A stretch of 64,000 nucleotides of DNA, taken from positions 49,223 through 113,222 of the forward strand of contig CAMRSM010000010.1 in the NCBI GenBank assembly GCA_947053345.1, in the 5' to 3' direction. A model generated the notes under the pieces. It was not told the origin of the DNA. It searched no databases and was given only the letters and a program-made list of their open reading frames with translations. Position 1 is the first letter of the stretch, and every line of letters starts with the position of its first letter. Source of the DNA: an uncultured Lachnospiraceae bacterium. GTDB taxonomy: Bacteria; Bacillota; Clostridia; Lachnospirales; Lachnospiraceae. Made by a program: the position numbers and the translations under genes. Shown here piece by piece: positions 28,098-36,827 of this stretch.

Positions 28098-28126
28098 TTG
28101 AAAATATGATGTAATTATGATACAAT
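28098..28126 (+). promoter_or_regulatory. Promoter of the chemoreceptor gene
   Basis: TTGAAA (28098-28103) and TACAAT (28121-28126) with a 17-bp spacer. It lies about 425 bp before the chemoreceptor ATG, which implies a long 5' leader. Confidence 0.65.
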
Positions 28127-28132
28127 AAAAAT

Positions 28133-28550
28133 GAAGTCTGTTGGATGCCGGAGAAGGATTTCTGGAAAGGGGGGAGCGTGCATTCCTATAAGCGGTGACA
28201 GCCGTTCCGGCTGACAGAATGCATTTGAACAAACAGTAGATTACAGCAGGCTTTATATAGTTGATAGAATAATGAAATAGCATGTCAGGATATATAAAAT
28301 TCCTTACAGGCTTTTTTTGTGTGATATTATCAGGAATACGCACAATTTCTGCGAGGAAACTACTGTGTTTTACATGCAGCAAAAATCGGCGCGGGAAACA
28401 TTATAAAGGAAAATCTGACCTTCCTAATATACAAGCCTGTATAAACAGGTTTGTTTTGGCTGCCCGGATTCGAAGATGACATATGCATTCTGGCGGGTTG
28501 CACCACCTCGGAAATGCATATGATAGAAGTAAAATATGTGGAGGTTTAAA
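28133..28550 (+). ncRNA. Long structured 5' leader of the chemoreceptor gene
   Basis: About 420 nt without a credible protein gene. Seen in order: a hairpin TGCATTC/GAATGCA (28179-28223) enclosing CAGCCG/CGGCTG; a weak hairpin followed by seven T (28283-28319) that could terminate; a branched unit closed by GCAGC/GCTGC (28376 and 28459) with AAGG/CCTT and CAAGCCTG/CAGGTTTG arms; and a perfect 10-bp stem CATATGCATT/AATGCATATG (28480-28522) just before the ribosome binding site. This layout suits a terminator-controlled regulatory RNA. It matches none of the riboswitch classes I could recall. Function is inference. Confidence 0.4.
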
Positions 28551-30299
28551 ATGAAAAAGGAAGAAAGTGTGGTTTCGTTTTGGAATCGGATCACAACACA
28601 GCTTGTGTTAATGAATGTAGTATTGATCTTGGTTTTTGGTATTTATTTTGGAAACAGCATTCACAATTTCCAGAGTACAATACAGGAGTCCAATAAGATT
28701 AGTGATATTTATCTGTCCGCGATGGTACTCCGGGGAGATATGAAAAAAGATTATGAAAAGATACAGCGCTATATTTATGCATATCTGGCGACCAACGAAG
28801 AGGATGAGAAGGAGCATCTGCTGGAAAATATAGACAAAAGGTATAACCAGCTGCTTGAGGATGTCAGCCAGCTTGAAATCTATCTGGAGGACAATGAGGA
28901 TGTCAGCATAGAAGATATGCGGACGGGGCTTAAAGCCTATACGGACCACGCGAAAGAAGTGCTTCTTTCTTCCGAAGGGAAAAGTACGGAGGAGGCTGTT
29001 GCGGAAATTGATGCGCTGGAAGCAGAAGATGAAAAATTTGACAGTAATCTTGAACTGGCCAATGCGTATTTCGAGCAGTCTATTATGCAGATCCGGGATG
29101 AACAGCGGAATAAATATAACCGCACGATCCGTACGAGTATATGGGGGGCACTGGCGATTATTGTGATCATCGGAATAAATCAGGTTCTTTTCCAGATAAA
29201 TGTGATCCGGCCGATCAAGAAATCATCGGGTGAGCTGCACCAGATGGTTACCGCGATCCGTGAGAACAGGGGGGATCTGAATGCAAGGATCACGACAAAG
29301 ACAAGAAGTGAGATTTCGATACTGACAAGCGGGATGAATGAATTATTTGATACCCTGCAAGCGATCATAGATAAGGTGTCGGACAGTACGAAGCGCCTGC
29401 TTTGTTCAAATGACCAGATTGTTAGCATGGTCAGGAACACCAATGAAAATATTACGGAATCTTCCGCGGCGTTAGAAGAACTTTCTGCAAATATGGGGAT
29501 GGTTTCCGATACTTCTGGCAATATCCAGGATACGGTCGGGAAATTAAAGGGGCAGGTGAATATCCTGTGGAAAGAAGCGGACCAGGGTTCCGGAAAGGCG
29601 GTCAAAATATCCGGGGATGCAAAGCAGATGAAGGCTCATATTGTTGAAGTTAAGGAAATGACGGAAAATAAAGTCAGGGAAATCACAGAACTGCTGAAGC
29701 GTTCCATTCAGGAAAGTGAAAAAGTCGAGAAAATTGATAAATTATCAGAAACCATTCTTGGCATCGCGAATAAAACTACATTTTTATCACTCAACGCTTC
29801 GATCGAAGCAGCGAGGGCGGGGGAATCCGGGCGCGGTTTTTCCGTTGTGGCCAGCGAGATTAACTCCCTTGCCGACAACAGCCAGAAGACAGCAAAGAAT
29901 ATCCAGGATATCAACCAGGAGGTCATCCGTGCTGTCCAGGAATTGTCGGATAATACTTCCAATGTGCTTGATTATATCAATAATAGCATTCTCAAAGATT
30001 ATGACCAGTTTGTGGAAGCGATGGATGAATATGTGAATAACATGGAGGAATTTTACTCCATCCTCCAGAATTTTTCGAAGAGCTCAAAAGAACTGGACGA
30101 CAGTATGGGGAACATTTTCCGGTCGGTCGAATACATTGCCGGTGCAATGGGGGAAGGTTCCACGGCGGTGGATATTTCCGCGGTGAATGCGGCAAGCCTT
30201 GTGGATAAGATGCAGCAGGTTCAGAATGTGGCACATGTGTGCCGTGAGGTGAGCGGGGAACTGGAAAAAGAGGTGCTGCATTTTTGCAGAGAGGATTAG
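28551..30299 (+). CDS. Methyl-accepting chemotaxis protein
   Basis: 582-residue chemoreceptor, ATG 28551 behind GGAGG. The first membrane helix is near residues 18-40, followed by an outside four-helix-bundle sensor of about 150 residues (4HB_MCP type). The second membrane helix is near residues 198-222, followed by a HAMP region. The cytoplasmic signalling domain includes the conserved hairpin tip NASIEAARAGESGRGFSVVA. Ligand binding at the sensor changes CheA activity and so swimming direction. No che genes are nearby. The stop is 4 bp from the next start, suggesting co-expression with the uncharacterised gene downstream. Confidence 0.93.
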   Translation: MKKEESVVSFWNRITTQLVLMNVVLILVFGIYFGNSIHNFQSTIQESNKISDIYLSAMVLRGDMKKDYEKIQRYIYAYLATNEEDEKEHLLENIDKRYNQLLEDVSQLEIYLEDNEDVSIEDMRTGLKAYTDHAKEVLLSSEGKSTEEAVAEIDALEAEDEKFDSNLELANAYFEQSIMQIRDEQRNKYNRTIRTSIWGALAIIVIIGINQVLFQINVIRPIKKSSGELHQMVTAIRENRGDLNARITTKTRSEISILTSGMNELFDTLQAIIDKVSDSTKRLLCSNDQIVSMVRNTNENITESSAALEELSANMGMVSDTSGNIQDTVGKLKGQVNILWKEADQGSGKAVKISGDAKQMKAHIVEVKEMTENKVREITELLKRSIQESEKVEKIDKLSETILGIANKTTFLSLNASIEAARAGESGRGFSVVASEINSLADNSQKTAKNIQDINQEVIRAVQELSDNTSNVLDYINNSILKDYDQFVEAMDEYVNNMEEFYSILQNFSKSSKELDDSMGNIFRSVEYIAGAMGEGSTAVDISAVNAASLVDKMQQVQNVAHVCREVSGELEKEVLHFCRED

Positions 30300-30303
30300 C
30301 CGG

Positions 30304-31317
30304 ATGGTTACAAGGGAGTTATTGGATGAAATTGCAATGAAACTGTATGAATTCTGTGAATATCCCGCGGTCAGGCATCGTTTATTGCAGTTTGTCCGGG
30401 AAGCGCCGGATACAGAGCGGCGGAAACGGCTGCATGAGGAATTTTTGCACAGCGATATTGTGGAACAGCTATATCATGAGCAGGATATGCGGGGCGGATG
30501 GGGACAGCTGCGCTCAAAAGATTACAGTCTGAAAGCCGTATTTCCGACTTCACAGGTTGCGATAAAGCGCTGCCTTTACATCGGCCTGACCTACGACGAC
30601 CGGGATATTTTGATGCTCGCGAATGAATATCTTGAAGGGATTCTGGATGGTACGGTTCCTGCGAAAAATTTTGAGAAAAACGAGCGTGCCAACCCGTGGC
30701 AGACAGCGGAGGTATGCGAACTGATCGAGGCTATCCGCCCGCATAACCCACTGTGCGACGGCACCATCGCACAGTGGAATTATATTGCAGCGCGCGCATA
30801 TGAGGACGGGGAATATTCTTATGAGCGTGACTGTGCGGCGCAGCACGAGGTTTTTCTGACGCGGGAGGCAAGGCTTGTGCCGATGCAGCCGGGGCTTTTA
30901 TTAAAGCGCCGGGAGAAATTGGGGGAAGGGATCGAGGAGGCAATGCTTTGCCATCTTGGGGAGAGGGCATACCACAACGGATATTTCTGGGGGGAATGTC
31001 CGGAGAAATTGCCGGAGGAATTTGCCGGTCGCAAGACGAGAAGGTGGTTCCATGCGTTCAATTTTATTAACCAGTTCCGCGGGGGCGCACGGTATCTTTC
31101 CCGGGCGGCAGAGTGGCTGCTTGAAAACCGGAATGAAAGCGGGCTGTGGGATTACGGGCCGCAGGTGAAAGATCCGTGGGGATATTTTGGGTATTTTTCC
31201 ACAAACAGAAAGTATGCGCATAACCGGGTTGTGGACTGTACAATGGAGATTTTAAGTTTCCTGTATCAGTATATCGAGAATAATCCGGGAAAGGAGAGCG
31301 GGAAAAACGTCGGATAA
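30304..31317 (+). CDS. Uncharacterised protein coupled to the chemoreceptor
   Basis: 337-residue cytosolic protein starting 4 bp after the chemoreceptor stop. I do not recognise the family. It is mostly helical, with a WGQLRSKDYSLKAVFPTSQ segment, a GYFWGECPE segment, a RRWFHAFNFINQFRGG segment, and a C-terminal WLLENRNESGLWDYG stretch. The repeated Trp/Gly/Phe turns and a late DPWGYFGYF motif recall alpha/alpha-toroid proteins such as terpenoid-cyclase-like domains, but this is only a resemblance. The tight spacing to a chemoreceptor suggests a linked role, or simple read-through expression. No signal peptide is seen. Confidence 0.6.
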   Translation: MVTRELLDEIAMKLYEFCEYPAVRHRLLQFVREAPDTERRKRLHEEFLHSDIVEQLYHEQDMRGGWGQLRSKDYSLKAVFPTSQVAIKRCLYIGLTYDDRDILMLANEYLEGILDGTVPAKNFEKNERANPWQTAEVCELIEAIRPHNPLCDGTIAQWNYIAARAYEDGEYSYERDCAAQHEVFLTREARLVPMQPGLLLKRREKLGEGIEEAMLCHLGERAYHNGYFWGECPEKLPEEFAGRKTRRWFHAFNFINQFRGGARYLSRAAEWLLENRNESGLWDYGPQVKDPWGYFGYFSTNRKYAHNRVVDCTMEILSFLYQYIENNPGKESGKNVG

Positions 31318-31529
31318 ATCAGCGGATTAACAGGATATATCATTGATGGCAGTTCGGTTTTTTCGGTATAATGTCCACAGGACATTAAATTTTGAAATAG
31401 GACTGCTGCAACCCGCTGCTTTTTGGTAATGGACGGTTTGCACGGTGGTGCTTATTTCTAATGTTCCGGGCAGCACGGCTGCGCCTTTACCCGCAGTGTG
31501 TGCAAATATGAAAACTGGAGGGTTTACAC

Positions 31530-32333
31530 ATGTCAACATTAAGTATTGAATTTTTTTCGGGATGCCTGATGCGCCCGGTGACGTTCCGGGTACTATTGCC
31601 GGACGGCATGCGCTTTCCGACACAGGAATCCAAAGACAATCCGCATTATGAGAGGCCGACAAAAACATTATTTTTGCTGCACGGTTACACCAGTGATTCC
31701 AGGGAGTGGCTTTACGGCAGCTCCATCCGTTTCCTGGCGGAGAAGTATAATCTTGCGGTAGTCTTCCCGAACGGGGAAAACGGGTTTTACTTAAACGGTG
31801 CAGCGACCGGGCGCAAATACTGCGATTTTGTCGGAGGCGAGCTGGTTGATTATATGAGGAAGGTCTTCGGGCTTGCAAAAGGTGCGGACGATACCTTTAT
31901 CGGCGGGCTTTCGATGGGCGGTTTCGGCGCGCTGCACACGGCGTTCGCGTTCCCGGAAAACTTCGGGAAGGTTGCGGCGATGTCCTCCGCCCTGCTGATT
32001 CATGAGATTGCCGGAATGAAGCCGGGGCAGGATAATGGCGTGGCAAATTATGAGTATTACCATCTCTGCTTTGGTGATCTTGACCGGGTGGAGGAGAGTG
32101 ACGCGAACCCGGAAACGCTCGTGCTTAAATTAAAGAGCGGGAATAAGGAAATTCCGGGAATCTATATGGCATGCGGGACGGAAGATTTTCTGCTTGAGAG
32201 AAACCGCGCATTCTGCGAATTTTTGAAGAAAGAGGAGATTCCGGTACTTTATGAGGAGGGACCGGGAAGCCACAATATGCAGTTCTGGGATGCGAAACTT
32301 GAACCTGCAATTAAATGGATGTTGGGGAATTGA
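31530..32333 (+). CDS. Alpha/beta-hydrolase esterase, EstA/CE1-like
   Basis: 267-residue esterase of the tributyrin-esterase/esterase-D type. ATG 31530 follows GGAGGG. The catalytic Ser is in GGLSMGGFGALH, an Asp in ACGTEDFLLERN and the His in GSHNMQFWD, which gives a full triad. LLHGYTSDSREWLYG is the oxyanion-side HG segment. There is no signal peptide, so it acts inside the cell. It heads a run with GH43 and GH10 xylan enzymes, so deacetylation or deferuloylation of imported xylo-oligosaccharides is a reasonable inference. Confidence 0.85.
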   Translation: MSTLSIEFFSGCLMRPVTFRVLLPDGMRFPTQESKDNPHYERPTKTLFLLHGYTSDSREWLYGSSIRFLAEKYNLAVVFPNGENGFYLNGAATGRKYCDFVGGELVDYMRKVFGLAKGADDTFIGGLSMGGFGALHTAFAFPENFGKVAAMSSALLIHEIAGMKPGQDNGVANYEYYHLCFGDLDRVEESDANPETLVLKLKSGNKEIPGIYMACGTEDFLLERNRAFCEFLKKEEIPVLYEEGPGSHNMQFWDAKLEPAIKWMLGN

Positions 32334-32429
32334 CGGAGATTTTCATTTTACCGTGAATCAAAATCGGAGGCTTTAAGCTATGCGGAAGATTCTTCCGCGC
32401 AGTTTCGGGAAAATGAGAGGAGGGGGAAA

Positions 32430-34331
32430 ATGGATAAAAAGTATTATCTGCTCTGTTATACCAGGCAGCCCGAGGAGGATTCCGTTTATTCGGAAAAACT
32501 TGCGTACAGTATGCATCTTGCGCTATGTGAGGACGGGGAGCATTTTATCCCGCTGAACCACAATTCGGGAATTTTGTACATGAAGGCGGTGGCAAGAGAG
32601 GACGGTACGCTTCATGCGAAGGGTTTAAAGAAGCCTTCGGTATTTCAGAGACCGGACGGCTCGTTTGGTGTGCTGGCAAAGAGGGTCGAGGTGGACGGAA
32701 GCCTTGATCAGGAACTTCGGGAACTGGCGGTCGCGTTTCGCAGCGATGACCTGATCCACTATCAGGAACTTGGCGCGTGGGGCATGGGGACGGAGGCGGA
32801 AACTGTGCTTCGTGAGGGGGGCACCGTTATGCGGTATGCGATTGCCCGGATGCAGGGTGATGCCGAAATGAAAAGTTTCGATGAGGAGAATATTGCAGAG
32901 TACGGTTTGAGCGAATTTACCGATACAGAAGAATGTGAGGGATGCCAGGCAACGAAGAGCATGCTTCTGAACCGTTACATGTTTGGAAAGTTTACGCAGG
33001 AGGAATGCGCCGCGATACAAAGTCAAGTGAAGGGGGCAGTTCCGGGAAATATAATTGAAATATCAAAAGAGCAGGCGGAGCGTTTAAAATGCCGCTTCCT
33101 GACCCCGGTTAATACGGCAAATGATGTGCCGGAGTGCGTTTTCGTAAAAAGCAGGCAGGAACTTGAAGAGGTGCGCGCCGTGGCGTGTTACAGCGACGGT
33201 TCTTTTATGGAGAAAAAGGTGGACTGGTACGCGGATTCGGTTGATTTTGACAGGGCGGGCGAATACGAAGTATACGGGAAAGTGCATCAGGAACATTTTC
33301 CGTTTCCGGTTGCGTGGGATCGGGCTGACCCTTGCATCGGGAAGTGGAACGGAAAATATTATTTTATCGCGACAAATGATGCGGACGGGAATAATTCCCT
33401 GTACATACGCGAGGCGGATACGATTCCGGGGTTAATTACGGCGCAGGAGGTGAAAATCCTTGACACGCAGATGTACCCGCATTTAAAAGGGCTTTTGTGG
33501 GCACCGGAATTCCATATCATAAAAGGAAGGCTCTACATATTCCATGCCGGTACACCGGGGCCGTTTGAGAAGGAGCAGTGCCATGTGATGGCACTGAAAC
33601 CTGGCGGCAACCCGATGCGCGCGCAGGACTGGGAAATGCCGGTGCGCGTGGAAAAACAGGACGGGAGCATGTTGTACGGCGAGCAGGGTATCACGCTTGA
33701 CATGACCGAGTTCGAGTCGGCGGGCGTACATTATGTCTGCTGGTCGCAGCGCCAGTTCTTCCCGGTCGATCAGGGTGCCTGGCTTTACATCGCGAGGCTG
33801 AACCCGGATAAGCCGTGGCAGCTCGCTTCAGAGCCCGTGCTTTTGTCGCAGCCGGAGTATGGCTGGGCAAACAACCATACTTTTGTCGATGAAGGGCCGT
33901 TTGTGGTCAAAAAGAACGGGATGGTCTATATGACCTTCTCAAGCGCCGCGGTGGATTCCACCTATGTGACGGGGCTGCTTTCGGCAAAGGAGGGCGACGA
34001 CCTTTTAAACACAGAAAACTGGCTGAAAGAAAACTGCCCGCTGTTATCTTCGAGGAGCATCCCGTCGGATGTCAGTGAAAAGGGCGTTTCGGCGGCGCAG
34101 TCAAGATGGGGTGAGTTTGGGCCTGGGCATAATTCCTTTGTGGAGGATGAGGAGGGCGTTTTCTGGTTCGTTTACCACGCGAGGCGCGGCGTAAACGGCG
34201 AGCGTTCCAGCGGCCTGCGCCGCCTGCATTTTAACCGTGAGGGTTTCCCGGTGCTCGACATGACCGAGGAGCGCGACCTAAATAAAGAGCTTACCTGGGT
34301 AAAGACGAAAGTTATTGTGGACAGACCGTAG
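32430..34331 (+). CDS. Glycoside hydrolase family 43-like enzyme
   Basis: 633-residue protein, ATG 32430 behind GGAGGGGG. It has a partial five-bladed propeller signature at the start (MDKKYYLLCYTRQ) and the full GH43-like region from about residue 290. That region contains WDRADPCIGKWNGKYYF with Asp300, the likely general base, LLWAPEFHIIKGRLYIF, and FVDEGPFVVKKNG with Glu488, the likely acid. GH43 enzymes cleave arabinofuranosyl or xylosyl residues. There is no signal peptide, so it probably acts on imported fragments. The N-terminal 290 residues resemble a second, incomplete propeller. The esterase and GH10 xylanase on either side support a xylan role. Confidence 0.82.
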   Translation: MDKKYYLLCYTRQPEEDSVYSEKLAYSMHLALCEDGEHFIPLNHNSGILYMKAVAREDGTLHAKGLKKPSVFQRPDGSFGVLAKRVEVDGSLDQELRELAVAFRSDDLIHYQELGAWGMGTEAETVLREGGTVMRYAIARMQGDAEMKSFDEENIAEYGLSEFTDTEECEGCQATKSMLLNRYMFGKFTQEECAAIQSQVKGAVPGNIIEISKEQAERLKCRFLTPVNTANDVPECVFVKSRQELEEVRAVACYSDGSFMEKKVDWYADSVDFDRAGEYEVYGKVHQEHFPFPVAWDRADPCIGKWNGKYYFIATNDADGNNSLYIREADTIPGLITAQEVKILDTQMYPHLKGLLWAPEFHIIKGRLYIFHAGTPGPFEKEQCHVMALKPGGNPMRAQDWEMPVRVEKQDGSMLYGEQGITLDMTEFESAGVHYVCWSQRQFFPVDQGAWLYIARLNPDKPWQLASEPVLLSQPEYGWANNHTFVDEGPFVVKKNGMVYMTFSSAAVDSTYVTGLLSAKEGDDLLNTENWLKENCPLLSSRSIPSDVSEKGVSAAQSRWGEFGPGHNSFVEDEEGVFWFVYHARRGVNGERSSGLRRLHFNREGFPVLDMTEERDLNKELTWVKTKVIVDRP

Positions 34332-34349
34332 GAAAGGAGAGTTTATCGT

Positions 34350-35624
34350 ATGACAATAAGAAGATTATTTTTTGTGGCTACCGCGGCAGTTATGCTTGCG
34401 GGCTGCGGGGGCAAAACGGAAGGGGAGAATGTGACCCCGACCCCGGTACAATCAGATAACAAAGGGGGGGATGATAAGGTAACACCGGAGGTAACCCCGG
34501 AGGCAACCGCGACCCCGACTCCAACCCCGGAACCGACCAAGGCACCGGCGGCGCAAAATTTCCTTGAACTTTATCAGGATGATTTTTATATGGGGATTGC
34601 GCTGAACCCGAATGACTTTAAAAATTGGGACGAGATCAAGGATACCATCACGGCGAATTTCAACAGTTTTACCTGTGAAAACGAGATGAAGCCGGATGCG
34701 ATCCTGCGCCAGAAGGAGAGCCAGAACGGGCTGGCGGACGGTTCCACCTACAAGGATCCGGTGGTCGATTTTTCGCGGAGCAATGCGGCGGTGCTGCGCG
34801 CCCTGGAAAATGACATCAAGATCCGTCTTCACACGCTTGTATGGCACGCGCAGACCCCGCGCTGGTTTTTTACCGAGGACTATACGGATGAGGGAGAGTA
34901 TGTGAGCCGCGAGGTGATGCTTGCGCGTATGGAGAGCTATATCCGTCAGGTACTTACCTATTTTGACACGGAATATCCGGGGCTGGTTTATGCGGTGGAT
35001 GTGGTGAATGAGGCGTTTAACGGAATGCCTTCCGATACGAATCCGAACGGTGTTTTGGAGCCTAACGACGTAGTGCCGAATTATTGGTATGACGTGCTCG
35101 GAGAGGATTATATATACTACGCGTTTTACTATGCAAGGCAGTACGCGCCGGACTACATGAAGCTGTTTTATAATGACTACAATACAGCGTTTAAAGCAGA
35201 CCGGATCATTAATGGCCTGCAAAAGATCAAGGAGGAAGGGCTGATCGACGGGATCGGGATGCAGTCCCATGTCAGCATCACCGACGTGTTGGACCTGACG
35301 CTGCTCCCGACCGTGCGCAAGTTCTGCTGGGCTGGGTATGAGGTGCAGATCACCGAATTTGATCTTGGCATCGGGCAGGAGGCGACGGAGGAAAATCTGG
35401 AGAAGCAGGCACGCAAATTAAAAAGCCTGATGCTCGGGCTGCAAAAGATTGTTGACCAGGGGATGCCGTTTACTTCCATGACCTTCTGGGGCTATACGGA
35501 CCGCCCGGCGAGCGGCGGCTGGAGAGCCGGGGAGCATGCGCTTTTGTTTGACGAGGAGGGCAATCCGAAGCGTGCGTTCTACGGTGTGCTGCAGGATGAG
35601 TCGGTCTTCGCGATTGACTTTTAA
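34350..35624 (+). CDS. Endo-1,4-beta-xylanase, GH10, lipoprotein
   Basis: 424-residue surface-anchored xylanase. The signal peptide ends in VMLAGC with the lipid-bearing Cys20, followed by a Thr/Pro/Glu-rich linker to about residue 68. The GH10 barrel shows CENEMKPD, LVWHAQTPRWFF, the acid/base Glu221 in VDVVNEAFNG, and the nucleophile Glu336 in VQITEFDLG; a Trp-rich end (TFWGYTDRPASGGWR) closes the barrel. GH10 enzymes cut xylan chains from inside with retention. ATG 34350 follows GGAAAGGAG. It works ahead of the intracellular GH43 enzyme and esterase. No dedicated xylo-oligosaccharide transporter is visible nearby. Confidence 0.93.
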   Translation: MTIRRLFFVATAAVMLAGCGGKTEGENVTPTPVQSDNKGGDDKVTPEVTPEATATPTPTPEPTKAPAAQNFLELYQDDFYMGIALNPNDFKNWDEIKDTITANFNSFTCENEMKPDAILRQKESQNGLADGSTYKDPVVDFSRSNAAVLRALENDIKIRLHTLVWHAQTPRWFFTEDYTDEGEYVSREVMLARMESYIRQVLTYFDTEYPGLVYAVDVVNEAFNGMPSDTNPNGVLEPNDVVPNYWYDVLGEDYIYYAFYYARQYAPDYMKLFYNDYNTAFKADRIINGLQKIKEEGLIDGIGMQSHVSITDVLDLTLLPTVRKFCWAGYEVQITEFDLGIGQEATEENLEKQARKLKSLMLGLQKIVDQGMPFTSMTFWGYTDRPASGGWRAGEHALLFDEEGNPKRAFYGVLQDESVFAIDF

Positions 35625-35640
35625 GGGAAGGGATAAAAAT

Positions 35641-36069
35641 ATGGAAAAGTTAGATGAAAATGTACAGAAGATGATGATGGAACGCTTTGGAAAAGACAGT
35701 TTGATCGCATTGGCAACGGTCGAAGAAGGCATACCATATGTGCGTACGGTTGACGGTTATTATGATAACGGTGCATTTTATGTCCTTACCTACGCACTAT
35801 CCAATAAGATGAGGCAGATTGCCAGAAATCCCGTGGTTGCAATATCCGGTGAATGGTTTACGGCACATGGGACAGGAAGCAATTTGGGGTGGTTTTGCAA
35901 AAAAGAAAATGAACCGATTGCAAATAAGATGAAAACTGTATTTGCAGGATGGATCGATAACGGGCATAACAATTTTGTGGATGAAAATACTTGTATCTTA
36001 CGCGTAGAACTGACGGACGGAGTCTTGTTTTCCGAGGGGGCAAGATACGATATTGATTTTACAAAATAG
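35641..36069 (+). CDS. Pyridoxamine 5'-phosphate oxidase-fold protein
   Basis: 142-residue FMN-binding split-barrel protein. ATG 35641 follows AGGGAAGGGA; a longer frame starting inside the xylanase gene is rejected. It shows DSLIALATVEEGIPYVRTVD, then ALSNKMRQIARNPVVAISG and a C-terminal NNFVDENTCILRVE, a layout common among small PNPOx-like proteins of Firmicutes. Such proteins bind flavin or related cofactors; the substrate is unknown. A strong terminator follows it. A second PNPOx-fold gene lies beyond the MarR regulator. Confidence 0.78.
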   Translation: MEKLDENVQKMMMERFGKDSLIALATVEEGIPYVRTVDGYYDNGAFYVLTYALSNKMRQIARNPVVAISGEWFTAHGTGSNLGWFCKKENEPIANKMKTVFAGWIDNGHNNFVDENTCILRVELTDGVLFSEGARYDIDFTK

Positions 36070-36111
36070 GGTATTGATTTTGGATCCGTCCGCTAATCGG
36101 GCACAATGACA

Positions 36112-36157
36112 AAAAGCCGATAACATGCAGATTTTTAACTGCGGTTATCGGCTTTTC
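36112..36157. terminator. Terminator after the PNPOx-fold gene
   Basis: Stem AAAAGCCGATAAC (from 36112) against GTTATCGGCTTTT (to 36155), with a smaller inner CAG/CTG pair. It is T-rich on the right and A-rich on the left, so it may act in both directions. Confidence 0.88.
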
Positions 36158-36188
36158 CTGTTCAGGTAAATTAAATTTTTTGTATATG

Positions 36189-36217
36189 TTGACAAAAGGC
36201 ATAAAATATGCTAAAAT
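36189..36217 (+). promoter_or_regulatory. Promoter of the MarR gene
   Basis: Perfect -35 TTGACA (36189-36194), 17-bp spacer, -10 TAAAAT (36212-36217). This is the clearest consensus promoter on the plus strand of the window. It drives the MarR regulator and possibly the following PNPOx and hydrolase genes. Confidence 0.85.
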
Positions 36218-36221
36218 TTTA

Positions 36222-36248
36222 TTGTTCTATATAGAACTGTTCGAACAA
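36222..36248. promoter_or_regulatory. Palindromic operator at the MarR promoter
   Basis: A perfect 14-bp palindrome GTTCTATATAGAAC (36224-36237) is followed directly by a second palindrome TGTTCGAACA (36238-36247). Together they start 5 bp after the -10 box, at the expected transcription start, a typical site for autorepression by MarR dimers. Confidence 0.75.
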
Positions 36249-36270
36249 GATATAAGGTGGTGCATCATTT

Positions 36271-36726
36271 ATGGAAACAAGAGGCGGATTTTACATCACA
36301 CAGATCAAGCAGCTGCAGGAACGGATTTTTGAGCGCCTCCTGCTCGCGGCAGGGCTTGAGTTGAGCGGCGGGCAGGGAAGGATATTGTTTGTTCTGTGGA
36401 AGGAGGAGCAGCTGACCATCGGGGAGATTGGCAGGGAGACATCCCTCGCAAAAAATACTGTCTCTGCCGTTGTGGACGGCATGGTGCGCAAAGGAATCTT
36501 AGAGCGTGCCATAAATCCCGAAAACCGCAGGGAAACCATCGTATCCCTCACGGAGCGCGCGCGGGGGATGCGTGGGAAATACGAGGAGGTATCGCAGAGG
36601 ATGAACGAACTGTTTTACCAGGGGTTTTCGGGGGAGGAGAGGGATGCTTTCGAAAGTTATCTCATCCGGGTCAGGGACACCTTAGTGTGTGAGGAGGAGA
36701 AAATCCGGGCGCATACGGAACTTTAA
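36271..36726 (+). CDS. MarR-family transcriptional regulator
   Basis: 151-residue winged-helix regulator, ATG 36271 behind AAGGTGG. It contains LLAAGLELSGGQGRILFVLW, the recognition part IGREISLAKNTVS-like segment (seen as TSLAKNTVSAVVDGMVRKG) and the wing ERAINPENRRETIVSLTERA. MarR dimers usually repress their own and neighbouring genes and release DNA when a phenolic or oxidative ligand binds. Its promoter overlaps a double palindrome, which fits autorepression. The flavin-fold and hydrolase genes next to it could be its regulon, by inference. Confidence 0.92.
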   Translation: METRGGFYITQIKQLQERIFERLLLAAGLELSGGQGRILFVLWKEEQLTIGEIGRETSLAKNTVSAVVDGMVRKGILERAINPENRRETIVSLTERARGMRGKYEEVSQRMNELFYQGFSGEERDAFESYLIRVRDTLVCEEEKIRAHTEL

Positions 36727-36827
36727 AACAGTATACGCCTGCAGCCTGTCCGAAGGGAGTCTGGGAGCAGTGCGGACAGGTGGAGCTTAGGGCGCATACG
36801 GAACAAAAAATCAGGAGGGTAATTGGT

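Noticed and set aside
28376..28463. Possible c-di-GMP riboswitch in the chemoreceptor leader (GCGCGGGAAACA segment)
   Set aside because: The segment resembles the start of class II riboswitches, but the matching 3' strand is absent, and the class I GEMM motifs are missing too.
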